NCBI GenBank assembly: GCA_905234125.1
Contig: CAJOGQ010000017.1
Coordinates: 1 to 35,680, forward strand
Direction: 5' to 3'
DNA: 35,680 nt
Source of the DNA: an uncultured Bacteroidaceae bacterium
GTDB lineage: Bacteria > Bacteroidota > Bacteroidia > Bacteroidales > Bacteroidaceae
The notes under the pieces are model-generated. The model was given only the letters and a program-made list of their open reading frames with translations. It was not told the origin of the DNA and searched no databases. A program made the position numbers and the translations under genes. Below, piece by piece: positions 17,300-25,885 of the stretch. The first letter of the stretch is position 1; every line of letters begins with the position of its first letter.

Positions 17300-17758
17300 T
17301 TATTTTTCCACAATAATTCCCAATGAAGAAATGCCAGGAATGGGGTTGAGGCTCATAAGATGGGTAATGTGGACTGCGTATTGGTGATTCGCTTGCAAAT
17401 GGAGGGCTTGTGGACGGGAATAGGATTCGTCGATGAGACGGGTTAGCCCATCTGGATGCTGTCCATCTGCGTAGAGATTGATGGTGAGGGGTACGGAGGA
17501 CAGAGGAGTACCGTCGCAGAGGACTTCGATTCGGGCAACGAGGTCGCTGTATTGATAATCGTGCGTACTACGTATCCCTAATGTGAGTGCCACATCAAGG
17601 TCTGTCTCTGTTGGAGGGATAGAAAAACTGATGGTGTCGTTGTTGTCCCATCTTGATTGAGGCAGGTCTTGGTAGCTCGTGTAGTAGAGACTATCCTGAC
17701 AGGAGTGAAGAAAGACTGCAAGAAGGACAGCAAGGAGTGAGAGGATGACTTTTTTCAT
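17300..17758 (-). CDS. gldH: GldH-type gliding motility lipoprotein
   Basis: A 152-residue lipoprotein with signal sequence and lipobox LHSC (C20). The pattern SRWDNNDTISFSIP after the lipobox, the LxLGIRST strand and the short Tyr-rich region match the GldH family. GldH was defined by gliding mutants in Flavobacterium, but relatives occur in non-gliding Bacteroidales. It follows ricT after 2 bases, the usual Bacteroidota order holB-ricT-gldH, which supports the call. Confidence 0.85.
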   Translation of the reverse strand: MKKVILSLLAVLLAVFLHSCQDSLYYTSYQDLPQSRWDNNDTISFSIPPTETDLDVALTLGIRSTHDYQYSDLVARIEVLCDGTPLSSVPLTINLYADGQHPDGLTRLIDESYSRPQALHLQANHQYAVHITHLMSLNPIPGISSLGIIVEK

Positions 17759-17760
17759 GA

Positions 17761-18864
17761 TTATTCTCCTTTGTGTTCCTTTTTCTTCTTCTTTTTCTTG
17801 CGCTTGGAGTTTTGAGAATCGAAACGGTTGATATTGTCCTGCAGAAGGTCTGAAGATGGTGTCTCTGGCTCTTTCACCTCGTCGGTGAGAGATTCAGGCT
17901 TCCGTCCTTCTTTGTTCATTTGGATGATTTCGAAGGCACGACGGGCACTGATGGTCTTCTCGTTGACAAGGGCTTTCTTGTCTGTGGAGTAAGTGAGTCG
18001 ATGGGCAAGGATGTCAGCCTTGAAGAAGAAATATTCCTCGTCTTGGGTGTGGAGAGAAATCTCACGTGATGGGAGTCGCTTGAGAGACTCCATATACTGA
18101 TCCACCTCGTAGTTCATGCAACACTTAAGTTTGGCGCATTGTCCAGCGAGTTTCTGCGGATTGAGCGAAAGATCCTGAAAGCGTGCGGCAGCGGTGCTGA
18201 CACTGTTGAAACTGGTCATCCATGTGGCACAACAGAGTTCACGTCCGCAAGGGCCAATACCACCAATTCGTCCTGCTTCCTGACGTGCACCAATTTGCTT
18301 CATCTCAATGCGCACATGGAAACGGTCAGCCAGCACCTTAATGAGTTGACGGAAATCGACACGCTCATCGGCGATGTAATAGAAGATGGCCTTGTTGCCG
18401 TCGCCCTGGTACTCTACATCGCCAATCTTCATCTTCAGACCAAGGTGGAGGGCTATCTGCCGACTCTCGATCATGGTCTCGTGCTCATGCTTCTTGGCTT
18501 CTTCGTATTTCTCGATGTCGGTCTGACGTGCCTTTCGATAGATTTTCTTGAGTTCCGTGCCAGGCTTGAGGTTGGCTTTCTGAAGTTGCAGAGGCACAAG
18601 GCGGCCCGTCATGGTGACTGTGCCGATGTCGTGTCCAGGACTGGCTTCAACGGCCACAACATCACCTTTCTCAAGCGGAAGTTTGTTGACGTTGAGGAAG
18701 TAGCCCTTGCGAGGGGGCTTGAATTGCACCTCTACCATCTCAGTTGCTGTCGCATTATCTGGCAGGTCGGCGAGCCAGTCATAGGTGTTGAGTTTATCTG
18801 CGTGGCGACTGCATCCTTTGGCACTGATGTAGCCCGTGCAGTTTCCGCATTTGAATTGTGTCAT
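17761..18864 (-). CDS. ricT: RicT/PSP1 C-terminal domain protein
   Basis: A 367-residue cytoplasmic protein of the PSP1/RicT (YaaT-like) family, which in Bacillus forms an Fe-S complex affecting RNase Y. The conserved core is GRIGGIGPCGRELCC with a following QKLAGQCAKLKCC segment, whose Cys residues are likely cluster ligands. The N-terminus carries an extra Cys group (C6, C9, C18). The C-terminal tail is strongly basic (KRKKKKKKK). It sits between holB (41-base gap) and gldH (2-base gap). Its role in Bacteroidota is not established. Confidence 0.9.
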   Translation of the reverse strand: MTQFKCGNCTGYISAKGCSRHADKLNTYDWLADLPDNATATEMVEVQFKPPRKGYFLNVNKLPLEKGDVVAVEASPGHDIGTVTMTGRLVPLQLQKANLKPGTELKKIYRKARQTDIEKYEEAKKHEHETMIESRQIALHLGLKMKIGDVEYQGDGNKAIFYYIADERVDFRQLIKVLADRFHVRIEMKQIGARQEAGRIGGIGPCGRELCCATWMTSFNSVSTAAARFQDLSLNPQKLAGQCAKLKCCMNYEVDQYMESLKRLPSREISLHTQDEEYFFFKADILAHRLTYSTDKKALVNEKTISARRAFEIIQMNKEGRKPESLTDEVKEPETPSSDLLQDNINRFDSQNSKRKKKKKKKEHKGE

Positions 18865-18905
18865 ATCTTTCTGTATTGTTGAATAGTTATATTGAGAGGA
18901 GTATA

Positions 18906-19997
18906 TTATCTATTTTTGATGAGTACAATCATTTTGAGGGCAAAATCGAAGAAGACGATTTTGGGGTTGGTATTTTGGGCAATATCTCGTTGGGCGAGGG
19001 AAAGTTCGTCCATGATGCCGATGACGTTGCGCTCATTGATGAATGGGGCGAACTTGACAGCGAATTGGGCTTCCTGCTCTGTCATGTAGTTGAGGTCGGA
19101 CTGACGCTGAAAGTTATATATGAAGTTCTCACGCACCATTCGTTGGCAGTATTCGAGGAAAGCCTTGATGCGTTCTCTTCCCATGCCTGCCACACGATCG
19201 CTCCACACTCTCATCTCCTTGACCTTTCGGACATAGGAGAGACGCATGAGTTCGACGAAAAGTTCGAAGTAATAGTCACTCTCGGCATCAGAGGTGATGA
19301 TGCGCAAGGCTTGTGCCATATTGCCAGCGGAGGAACGGGCTATGCGGTGTGCCTCGGCTGGCAATACACTGTATTTATCGATGAGGGTCTGTTCGATGTC
19401 AGTCTCCATGAGACGTGGCACAGCGAGCATTTGGGTACGGCTACGGATGGTCTGCAACACACGGTCTGGCTGTTCGCTGACCATCAAGAAAACGGTCTGC
19501 GCTGGGGGCTCCTCGAGGAGTTTGAGAAGTTTGTTGGCACATTCTGTGTTCATCTTCTCAGGCAACCAGATGACCATAACCTTATAACCTCCTTGACTGG
19601 CTTTGAGACTGAGTTTGCGGAGAATGGCATCACTCTCATTGGCATAAATCATGAGTTGCTGATTCTCAGCTCCTGACATATCCATCCATTCGGACATACC
19701 GAAATAGGGACGTGTCATCAGTTGCTCACGCCATTCTTTAAGGAAATCGTCACAGTAGGAATCCTTTCCACTGGTCTTCTTGTAGATGGGGAAAACGAAG
19801 TGAAGGTCAGGATGTTGAAGTTTCTCTGCCATCGGGTTGTTGCCAAGCAATCGCTGGGCATACGCAATGGCCAAGGGAAGGGCTCCGTTGCCTTCAGGAC
19901 CATAGAGCATCAGGGCATGTGGGATGCGTCCCTGCTGAAACTCGTCGAGCAGGTGCTGCTTCACTTGGGTCTGTCCTATGATTTGGTCGAAGGTCAT
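18906..19997 (-). CDS. holB: DNA polymerase III delta-prime subunit
   Basis: A 363-residue clamp-loader subunit. The start MTFDQIIGQTQVKQHL and the HPDLHFVFP and KLLKLLEEPPAQTVFLMVSE segments are typical. The P-loop is degenerate: GPEGNGAL at 33-40 lacks the Lys, consistent with a delta-prime subunit that does not hydrolyse ATP. I see no four-Cys zinc module. An IRSRTQML segment corresponds to the conserved SRC/SRxQ region. It is the first gene of the holB-ricT-gldH cluster. Confidence 0.9.
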   Translation of the reverse strand: MTFDQIIGQTQVKQHLLDEFQQGRIPHALMLYGPEGNGALPLAIAYAQRLLGNNPMAEKLQHPDLHFVFPIYKKTSGKDSYCDDFLKEWREQLMTRPYFGMSEWMDMSGAENQQLMIYANESDAILRKLSLKASQGGYKVMVIWLPEKMNTECANKLLKLLEEPPAQTVFLMVSEQPDRVLQTIRSRTQMLAVPRLMETDIEQTLIDKYSVLPAEAHRIARSSAGNMAQALRIITSDAESDYYFELFVELMRLSYVRKVKEMRVWSDRVAGMGRERIKAFLEYCQRMVRENFIYNFQRQSDLNYMTEQEAQFAVKFAPFINERNVIGIMDELSLAQRDIAQNTNPKIVFFDFALKMIVLIKNR

Positions 19998-20021
19998 TTT
20001 TTAGTGGTGAGAAGTGAGAGT

Positions 20022-20975
20022 TTAATATATTTCCTTGGCAATGGCTCGAATGCTTTCAGTGGCTCCCATGCTGTAGAAATGGATGCTGGGCACGCCATGT
20101 TGCATCAGTTCTCGGCACTGCTGGATGCCCCACTCAATGCCGAGTTGCTTCACTTGCTCATCGGTGGTGCACTTCTCCATTTCCTTGGAGAGCACTTCGG
20201 GCAGATCGAGGTGGAAAGTCTTGGGCAACACGTTAAATTGGCTGAGTTTTGCCATCGGTTTGATGCCTGGGATGATAGGCATCGTGATGCCAGCTTCACG
20301 GGCTTGAGCCACGAAGTTGAAGTACTTCTCGTTGTCGTAGAAGATTTGGGTGACGGCATAGTCTGCTCCCAAATCCTGCTTCTTCTTCAGCACCTGCAGG
20401 TCATATTCCAGATTGGGAGCCTCCTCATGCTTCTCTGGATAGGCTGCCACGCCGTATGAGAAGGGGGCACCTGGGTTCTTGATAGGCGTGCCGTCGATGA
20501 ACTTGCCTTGATTGAAGAGGTTGACCTGCTCGATGAGTTCTGTAGCATGAGTGTAGCCATCCTTGGCGGGCTGGAACTTAGCTTCGTCTTTCGCCTTGTC
20601 GCCACGCAGGAGGAGAAGATCACGGATGCCAAGGAACTGGAGGTCGAGCAACATATACTCAATATCTTCCTTGGTCATGCCACTTACAACGACGTGGGGA
20701 ACCACCTTGATGTCGTATTTCTGCATGATGGCACTTGCCACAGCCACAGTGCCTGGACGGCGACGCATGAAGTGGCGAATGTACGTACCATCGGGTTGCT
20801 CCACATACACGTATTCACTACGGTGAGTTGTGATGTTGATGTATTCTGGCTGAAACTCTTTCAGCGCATCGATGGTGCTAAAAAGAGCAGACGTGCCTGT
20901 CCCCTTCACTGGTGGTAAAACCTCGAAGGAGAAGGCCGTCTTGCTGGTCTTATTGATAAGTTCTGAAACTGTCAA
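20022..20975 (-). CDS. metF: 5,10-methylenetetrahydrofolate reductase
   Basis: A 317-residue flavoprotein reducing methylene-THF to methyl-THF for methionine synthesis. It shows the FSFEVLPPVKGTG start with the catalytic Glu, the YINITTHRSEY segment, LLLRGDKA, YPEKHEEAPN and DYAVTQIFYDN motifs, and IPIIPGIKP. Length is normal. Gaps to neighbours are 24 and 19 bases. No SAM riboswitch is apparent upstream; the membrane protein gene precedes it closely. Confidence 0.95.
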   Translation of the reverse strand: MTVSELINKTSKTAFSFEVLPPVKGTGTSALFSTIDALKEFQPEYINITTHRSEYVYVEQPDGTYIRHFMRRRPGTVAVASAIMQKYDIKVVPHVVVSGMTKEDIEYMLLDLQFLGIRDLLLLRGDKAKDEAKFQPAKDGYTHATELIEQVNLFNQGKFIDGTPIKNPGAPFSYGVAAYPEKHEEAPNLEYDLQVLKKKQDLGADYAVTQIFYDNEKYFNFVAQAREAGITMPIIPGIKPMAKLSQFNVLPKTFHLDLPEVLSKEMEKCTTDEQVKQLGIEWGIQQCRELMQHGVPSIHFYSMGATESIRAIAKEIY

Positions 20976-20994
20976 ATCTGTCGAAGTTTAGTGA

Positions 20995-21705
20995 TTACTG
21001 CAGATTGCCCTTCATCTGATAGTAAGCGGCAATCAGCGCAAACAATTGGATTACTTCTGCAAAGTAAATACCGATGCAACAACACATGAAGCCAAGGATG
21101 CAGACACCGACCATGATGATGCCCAGACAGAGCATGGAGAAGGTGTTGCCTGAGGTCATCTTCCAAGAGGCACTGATGGACTCTATGATGCCAGCCTCTG
21201 GATTCTCCACCTGATAGACAGGAGCGAGGACGAGGCGTGGAGCCACGAAAAGACCAGGGATGATACAGCACAAAGTGGCGACGAAGCAGATGATGCCGAC
21301 AATAAAGCTCACCACAAATGCCTTAGCATATACAGAAAGTGGAAGTTTGAAGGCATCAAAGGTCACCTCTGTGAAGCGACCACTCATCAGGCCTAATGCC
21401 AGATTGTAGAGACCAATACTTACGATGAAGCTGATGATACAGGAGATTCCTGTTCCAAAATGAGCACCGATGCCGTTGTTATACGACTGTGCAAGGGCAC
21501 CAACGCTCTCCCAGTCGCCTCGGCCGATAGCCTCACCAATGGCCTGAGAATCGGAGGGGCTCATGCCACCACCCGTGAGGCTCTGCAGACCGCTGGTAAT
21601 GATGCCGACTACCAAGTAAATAACTGCAATCAGAAGACCATACTTCTTGGCGTATTCCCATCCAGTGCTGACTGCACTGCTAATTTCTAATGAATAATTT
21701 GCCAT
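20995..21705 (-). CDS. multi-pass membrane protein of unknown function
   Basis: A 236-residue protein with about five hydrophobic segments (near 22-42, 84-105, 128-150, 182-205, 208-228), including a Cys-rich stretch (GFMCCCIGIYF). A central SASWKMTSGN segment and PRLVLAPVYQVENP recall the DUF975 and glycerophosphodiesterase-type membrane domains, which I would not assert. Gly-rich loops separate the first two helices. It lies 19 bases before metF on the same strand and may be cotranscribed by proximity only. Confidence 0.75.
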   Translation of the reverse strand: MANYSLEISSAVSTGWEYAKKYGLLIAVIYLVVGIITSGLQSLTGGGMSPSDSQAIGEAIGRGDWESVGALAQSYNNGIGAHFGTGISCIISFIVSIGLYNLALGLMSGRFTEVTFDAFKLPLSVYAKAFVVSFIVGIICFVATLCCIIPGLFVAPRLVLAPVYQVENPEAGIIESISASWKMTSGNTFSMLCLGIIMVGVCILGFMCCCIGIYFAEVIQLFALIAAYYQMKGNLQ

Positions 21706-21769
21706 AATTGTTTGTTTAGTTTTTAAGTTGATTAGAAAATAGTTGTTTGTTGTTTTGTGTTATAAAGAG

Positions 21770-22657
21770 TTATAAGTTTTCGTAACTGCAAGCAAAGGTG
21801 TTGCCCTGAGCGATGTCGCCAGTGGTGAAGCCACGCTTGAACCACTTCATGCGTTGCTGGCTTGTACCATGGTTGAACGACTCAGGCACCACATAGCCCT
21901 GTGCCTTCTTCTGCAGGTAATCGTCGCCAATGACCTGTGCCGTGCCAAGTGCCTCTTCCAGGTCACCATCCTCCAAAGAGCCAAACATCTTCTGCTCATG
22001 ATGTGCCCAGACACCTGCATAGTTGTCGGCCTGCAACTCCAGTTGTACACTGATTTTGTTGGCCTCTGTCTTCGAAACTCTCGACATTTGTTCATGCGCC
22101 TTGCCCAAGGTGCCCAACAGACACTGCACGTGGTGACCCACCTCGTGTGCAATCACATAGGCGTATGCAAAGTCACCATCCGAACCCAACTGGGATTTCA
22201 TGCTGGTAAAGAAAGACAGGTCGATGTACACGCTTTGGTCGGCAGAGCAGTAGAAAGGACCTGTGCTGGCATTGGCACCACCACAGCCTGACTGCACAGA
22301 ACCACTGAAGAGCACCAACGTGGGAGCCTCGTAGGTCTTGCCCATTTTCTTGAACTCTTCCGTCCACACATCTTCTGTCGATGCGAGCACCTTCTTGGCA
22401 AACGATGCCAACTCCTGCTCTTCAGCAGTGGGCTGGTATTCTTCGCCGCCCTGCTGACCTGTGACAACACTGGTCAAATCGCCAGAATTACTGGCCGCCT
22501 GGAATGCTTGATTCAGGTCACCAGTCATGAAGTAGGTGATTAAACCAATAACGATGGCAGCACCGATGCCAAGACCACCTTTTCCACCCAATCGGAGACC
22601 ACCCTTACCACGGCGGTCGTCCACATTTGAACTTTCTCTTCTTCCGTCAAGTCTCAT
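21770..22657 (-). CDS. YpfJ-type neutral zinc metallopeptidase
   Basis: A 295-residue membrane-anchored protein of the PF04228 family. It opens MRLDGRRESSNVDDRRG, the usual N-terminus of this family, then has a membrane helix (about 31-45). The catalytic HEVGHHVQ motif starts at residue 171, with C125 and C137 in the conserved SGCG...FYC segment. Substrate is unknown in the family. I chose ATG 22657 because the -7 element at 22700-22707 and the family N-terminus exclude the longer frame. Confidence 0.92.
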   Translation of the reverse strand: MRLDGRRESSNVDDRRGKGGLRLGGKGGLGIGAAIVIGLITYFMTGDLNQAFQAASNSGDLTSVVTGQQGGEEYQPTAEEQELASFAKKVLASTEDVWTEEFKKMGKTYEAPTLVLFSGSVQSGCGGANASTGPFYCSADQSVYIDLSFFTSMKSQLGSDGDFAYAYVIAHEVGHHVQCLLGTLGKAHEQMSRVSKTEANKISVQLELQADNYAGVWAHHEQKMFGSLEDGDLEEALGTAQVIGDDYLQKKAQGYVVPESFNHGTSQQRMKWFKRGFTTGDIAQGNTFACSYENL

Positions 22658-22699
22658 ATTGTTTTCTTTTTTAATGATTAAATGCGCATAATAAGCATG

Positions 22700-22707
22700 C
22701 AAAGGTA
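22700..22707 (-). promoter_or_regulatory. -7 promoter element for the YpfJ-type gene
   Basis: On the minus strand this reads TACCTTTG followed by GC. As at the Dabb promoter, the region upstream carries AGTGAAA repeats instead of a clear TTTG. Confidence 0.6.
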
Positions 22708-22722
22708 CGAAAAAATCAATTA

Positions 22723-22743
22723 AGTGAAAAGTGAAAAGTGAAA
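22723..22743. repeat. three-copy 7-bp tandem repeat (AGTGAAA)
   Basis: Three exact copies of AGTGAAA, the same unit as at 1732-1759, between the divergent YpfJ-type and TonB-like genes. Confidence 0.85.
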
Positions 22744-22824
22744 AATATGGGTTTCCCTATCCGAAAAACCTTATATCCTATCAAAAATCTCCATTCTCCT
22801 AACCCTTAACTCCCAATTATTCCA

Positions 22825-22832
22825 TAACTTTG
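22825..22832 (+). promoter_or_regulatory. -7 promoter element for the TonB-like gene
   Basis: TAACTTTG followed by GC, 42 bases before the ATG. No TTTG is seen at the -33 spacing. Confidence 0.5.
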
Positions 22833-22874
22833 CAGTTGAAAAGAAAATAGTAACCCATTAAAACGTGAAATGAT

Positions 22875-23369
22875 ATGAGAATGAAGAATTTGTTTTTGAT
22901 GCTCATGTTGGGCATGGTGGCATTGACTGCCAATGCACAGAACGGAAACGTGGAAGTTCCTGCCAAGCTGAAGGAAGCTCAGATGTCGGCTTTCGGTTCG
23001 AAGAACAAGGAGGCAATCGCTCAGGGAGCCAAAGCTGACAGCATTGCCAAAGCGAAGGCTGAGCAGGAGGCGCAGGTGCAGAAAGACACCGATCCCGAAT
23101 TTCCTGGTGGTGAGGTTTTCCTCCAGGCTTATCTGAAAAAGAAGCTCCTCCACACGAATGTGGCAGGCAAGGGCGATGTGGTCGTCAGCTTCAATGTGGA
23201 CAAGAAAGGCAACATCTATGGTGCCGAGGTGACCAAATCTGCTGGCTCGACGCTCGACACTGCAGCCTTCAACATCGTCACGGGCATGCCTCGTTGGCGC
23301 CCAGGTCTGACGAACGGTGTCCCTGCCGACAAGCCTGCCAGTGTGACAGTTAGCTTCGGCAAGGAATAA
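22875..23369 (+). CDS. periplasmic TonB C-terminal-domain protein
   Basis: A 164-residue protein with a cleavable signal peptide (about 1-22, TANAQ), an Ala/Lys/Glu-rich helical spacer (about 30-75), and a TonB C-terminal domain from about 80: PEFPGGEVFLQAYL, GDVVVSFNVDKKGNI, LDTAAFNIVTGMPRWRPG. It lacks the membrane helix and the proline-rich arm of TonB proper, so it is probably a soluble or loosely tethered relative rather than an energy transducer. It is monocistronic and ends at the shared terminator 23427-23464. Confidence 0.85.
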   Translation: MRMKNLFLMLMLGMVALTANAQNGNVEVPAKLKEAQMSAFGSKNKEAIAQGAKADSIAKAKAEQEAQVQKDTDPEFPGGEVFLQAYLKKKLLHTNVAGKGDVVVSFNVDKKGNIYGAEVTKSAGSTLDTAAFNIVTGMPRWRPGLTNGVPADKPASVTVSFGKE

Positions 23370-23426
23370 GAGGATTTTCCCGTCAGATAGGAAACTTCTT
23401 GTTCATCAACGACAACTTATTAAAAA

Positions 23427-23464
23427 GGGCTGTATCCATCACGGATGCAGCCCCTTCTCTTTTT
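23427..23464. terminator. bidirectional intrinsic terminator between TonB-like gene and xylA
   Basis: GGGCTGTATCC (23427-23437) pairs with GGATGCAGCCC (23443-23453), one G-U, around a 5-nt loop. On the plus strand CTTCTCTTTTT follows. On the minus strand TTTTT follows immediately. Placed between convergent stop codons, it serves both genes. Confidence 0.9.
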
Positions 23465-23480
23465 ATAAAGTGTTGGAAAA

Positions 23481-24794
23481 TTATGCGTACATAGCCACGA
23501 TAGCCTCGTAGAGCTCCTGCTTGCCAGAAGTCTGCTTAGGCTCACCAACCTTCTTGCCGTACTCGTAAACCTGTTCGAGAGTGAGCTTGCCATCCTCGAA
23601 GTCCTTACCAATGCCGCTATCGAAGGAAGCGTAGCGCTCAGCCTTCATCTTCTTGTATGGAGACTCCTCAAGGAGCTTGGCTGCAGACTCGAGTGCACGA
23701 GCCATAGCGTCCATACCAGCGATGTGAGCGATGAAGATGTCCTCGAGGTCAGTAGAGTTACGACGAGTCTTAGCGTCGAAGTTCGTGCCACCTGTGCCGA
23801 GACCACCACCACGGATGATTTCCATCCAAGCCTGTACCAGCTCATACTGGTCGATTGGGAACTGGTCAGTGTCCCAGCCGTTCTGATAGTCACCACGGTT
23901 GGCATCGATAGAGCCGAGCATGCCAGCGTCAACAGCGCAAGCGAGTTCGTGTTCGAATGTGTGTCCAGCCAAAGTAGCGTGGTTCACCTCGATGTTCACC
24001 TTGAAGTCCCTGTCGAGGTTGTGAGCCTTGAGGAAGCCGATAACGGTCTCTGTGTCAACATCATACTGGTGCTTAGAAGGCTCCATTGGCTTTGGCTCGA
24101 TGAGGAAAGTACCCTTGAAGCCTTTGCCACGAGCATAGTCACGAGCCATCGTCAGCATTGTTGCCATGTGCTCCTTTTCACGCTTCTGGTCAGTGTTCAG
24201 AAGGCTCATGTAACCCTCACGACCGCCCCAGAACACATAGTTCTCAGCGCCCAACTTGATACCAGCGTCGATAGCGTTCTTGATCTGAACGATAGCACGA
24301 GCCACCACGTCAAAGTCTGGGTTGGTGGAAGCACCGTTCATGTAACGGCCATTGCCAAACACGTTGGCAGTTGACCACAACAGCTTGATGCCAGTCTCCT
24401 TCATCTTCACGGCGAGGTAGTCAGTGATAGCCTTCAAGTTAGCCTCATACTCCTCAACAGATGCCCCCTCAGACACGAGGTCAACATCGTGGAAACAGAA
24501 ATATGGAATGCCGAGCTTCTGCATGATCTCGAAACCTGCGTCAGCCTTCTGCTTAGCGATTTCCACAGCGTCAGCGCCGTTGTTCCAAGGGAACTTCTTG
24601 GTGCCACCACCGAACTGGTCACCACCCTCAGCACAGAGAGTGTGCCACCATGCCATAGCGAAACGGAGCCAATCCTTCATGGGCTTGCCCATGATCACCT
24701 TCTCGGCGTCATAATAGTGGAACGCCATTGGATTCTTTGAATCCTTGCCTTCAAACTTGATTTTACCAATCTCTGGAAAATACTCTTTAGCCAT
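23481..24794 (-). CDS. xylA: xylose isomerase
   Basis: A 437-residue metal-dependent isomerase converting D-xylose to D-xylulose. Length and motifs are those of the class II enzymes: YFCFHDVDL with the catalytic His, [43 protein letters not shown] and NGWDTDQFP with metal-binding Glu/Asp/His. No xylulokinase or xylose transporter gene is adjacent. It has its own promoter (24866-24896) and terminator. It supports xylan use together with the GH67 enzyme. Confidence 0.97.
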   Translation of the reverse strand: MAKEYFPEIGKIKFEGKDSKNPMAFHYYDAEKVIMGKPMKDWLRFAMAWWHTLCAEGGDQFGGGTKKFPWNNGADAVEIAKQKADAGFEIMQKLGIPYFCFHDVDLVSEGASVEEYEANLKAITDYLAVKMKETGIKLLWSTANVFGNGRYMNGASTNPDFDVVARAIVQIKNAIDAGIKLGAENYVFWGGREGYMSLLNTDQKREKEHMATMLTMARDYARGKGFKGTFLIEPKPMEPSKHQYDVDTETVIGFLKAHNLDRDFKVNIEVNHATLAGHTFEHELACAVDAGMLGSIDANRGDYQNGWDTDQFPIDQYELVQAWMEIIRGGGLGTGGTNFDAKTRRNSTDLEDIFIAHIAGMDAMARALESAAKLLEESPYKKMKAERYASFDSGIGKDFEDGKLTLEQVYEYGKKVGEPKQTSGKQELYEAIVAMYA

Positions 24795-24865
24795 AAAATA
24801 GTTGAATTTGTTGATTAAGTAATAAAAATAGAGTTTGTTTGTATGAACTTCCTATTCGAAGTTTG

Positions 24866-24896
24866 CAAATTTATGCCTTTCTTCTGAATCGTCAAA
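24866..24896 (-). promoter_or_regulatory. full Bacteroidota promoter for xylA
   Basis: On the minus strand TTTG (24896-24893), a 19-nt spacer and TAAATTTG (24873-24866) followed by C. The xylA ATG is about 70 bases downstream, leaving a leader long enough for post-transcriptional control; I see no clear riboswitch or long hairpin in it. Confidence 0.78.
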
Positions 24897-24969
24897 AGAA
24901 AAAGCGACTTTTTTTTGTTTTTTCACAAACTTTTCGACAAACATCAACACGAACCCTTCGCATCGGTCG

Positions 24970-25710
24970 CTAATTGTTCACTTCATTCGTCAGAGTGAGC
25001 GAAAGCACGTTGCCAGTGTCGTGTATCTTGTTGAAGAGCTGGACAAAGTTGGTGCTGTCGATACTGCGCACCATGAAATTGATGGTTGTCGTGCCCAATG
25101 TGTAGTCGTAGCGGAAGAAAACATCAGAGATGTGGACACGGTATTCCTTGAAGAGCTGGTGGAACATCGTCGCATCCTTCACAATGTAGTTGACCTTCAG
25201 TCGCACAATCTTCTGTTCCTTTCCCTTGAAGAGTCGCTTCTCACACAGTTCCAGCAATGTCAACACCAGAATGATGAGCACACTCGCCACCGTAGCCACG
25301 AGATACATGCCTGCTCCCACAGCCAAGCCGATGCTTGCCGTCATCCACATGCCCGCCGCTGTGGTCAGACCCCTCACTGATCCTTTCATCTGGATGATAG
25401 CGCCTGCACCCAAGAAACCGATGCCAGAGATGACCTGTGCAGCGATACGTCCAGGGTCACCATTCTCCGTCCATCCCATCAGTTTCTCAGGGATGTATAT
25501 AGACACCAGCATCGCCAACGTCGCACCCATGCAGATAAGGGCAAACGTTCGCATGCCCGCAATCTGCCCCTTGTGACGGCGTTCCAGTCCCACCATCGCA
25601 CCCAACACCATACTGAGCAACAACTTACACACAGCACCCGCCATGCTCACATGCTCACCACTCACCTGCCCCAGCAGGCTGTCAAAGTTCTGTAGTTCCA
25701 TACCTATCAT
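24970..25710 (-). CDS. MgtC/SapB-family membrane protein
   Basis: About 246 residues. The N-terminal MgtC domain has several membrane helices and the conserved GLERRHKGQIAGMRTFALICMG and GRIAAQVISGIGFLGAGAI segments. The C-terminal soluble part (about 165-246) looks like the ACT-like domain of longer MgtC proteins. MgtC is linked to Mg2+ limitation and virulence in Salmonella, but many family members have no known role. The promoter at 25725-25756 lies immediately upstream, so the start is the ATG at 25710 or the one at 25701, not the longer frame to 25755. Confidence 0.9.
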   Translation of the reverse strand: MIGMELQNFDSLLGQVSGEHVSMAGAVCKLLLSMVLGAMVGLERRHKGQIAGMRTFALICMGATLAMLVSIYIPEKLMGWTENGDPGRIAAQVISGIGFLGAGAIIQMKGSVRGLTTAAGMWMTASIGLAVGAGMYLVATVASVLIILVLTLLELCEKRLFKGKEQKIVRLKVNYIVKDATMFHQLFKEYRVHISDVFFRYDYTLGTTTINFMVRSIDSTNFVQLFNKIHDTGNVLSLTLTNEVNN

Positions 25711-25724
25711 TTCTATTCTGACCA

Positions 25725-25756
25725 CAAAGTTAGTGAATATGCCAATACCCAACAAA
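25725..25756 (-). promoter_or_regulatory. full Bacteroidota promoter for the MgtC-family gene
   Basis: On the minus strand TTTG (25756-25753), a 20-nt spacer and TAACTTTG (25732-25725). The first ATG is 14 bases past the -7 box, giving a very short leader. Confidence 0.78.
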
Positions 25757-25826
25757 CATTTTCCCTCTTTTGTTTGGTCTTACAGCGTTTTTACCCACTT
25801 TTTGTGCCAAATCTCCCCCAAGGGAT

Positions 25827-25866
25827 AAAGAAAGTGGGCACCCATTGAAGAATGCCCACCTTCTTT
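25827..25866. terminator. hairpin terminator after the type IX tail gene
   Basis: AAAGAA plus GTGGGCA (25827-25840) pairs with TGCCCAC plus TTCTTT (25853-25866) with one mismatch, around a 12-nt loop. The A- and T-rich ends of the stem make it work in either direction. It lies 19 bases beyond the stop of the minus-strand gene at 25886. Confidence 0.68.
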
Positions 25867-25885
25867 GTCTATTATTATGAAAGGA

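Noticed and set aside
16647-17387. Plus-strand frame of 246 codons opposite the SpoU-type gene
   Set aside because: Ser/Thr/Pro-rich low-complexity translation, typical of an antisense reading; the minus strand has a promoter and all SPOUT motifs.
18139-19676. Two long plus-strand frames (247 and 272 codons) opposite ricT and holB
   Set aside because: The minus-strand products are clear family members; the plus-strand translations show no domain or promoter.
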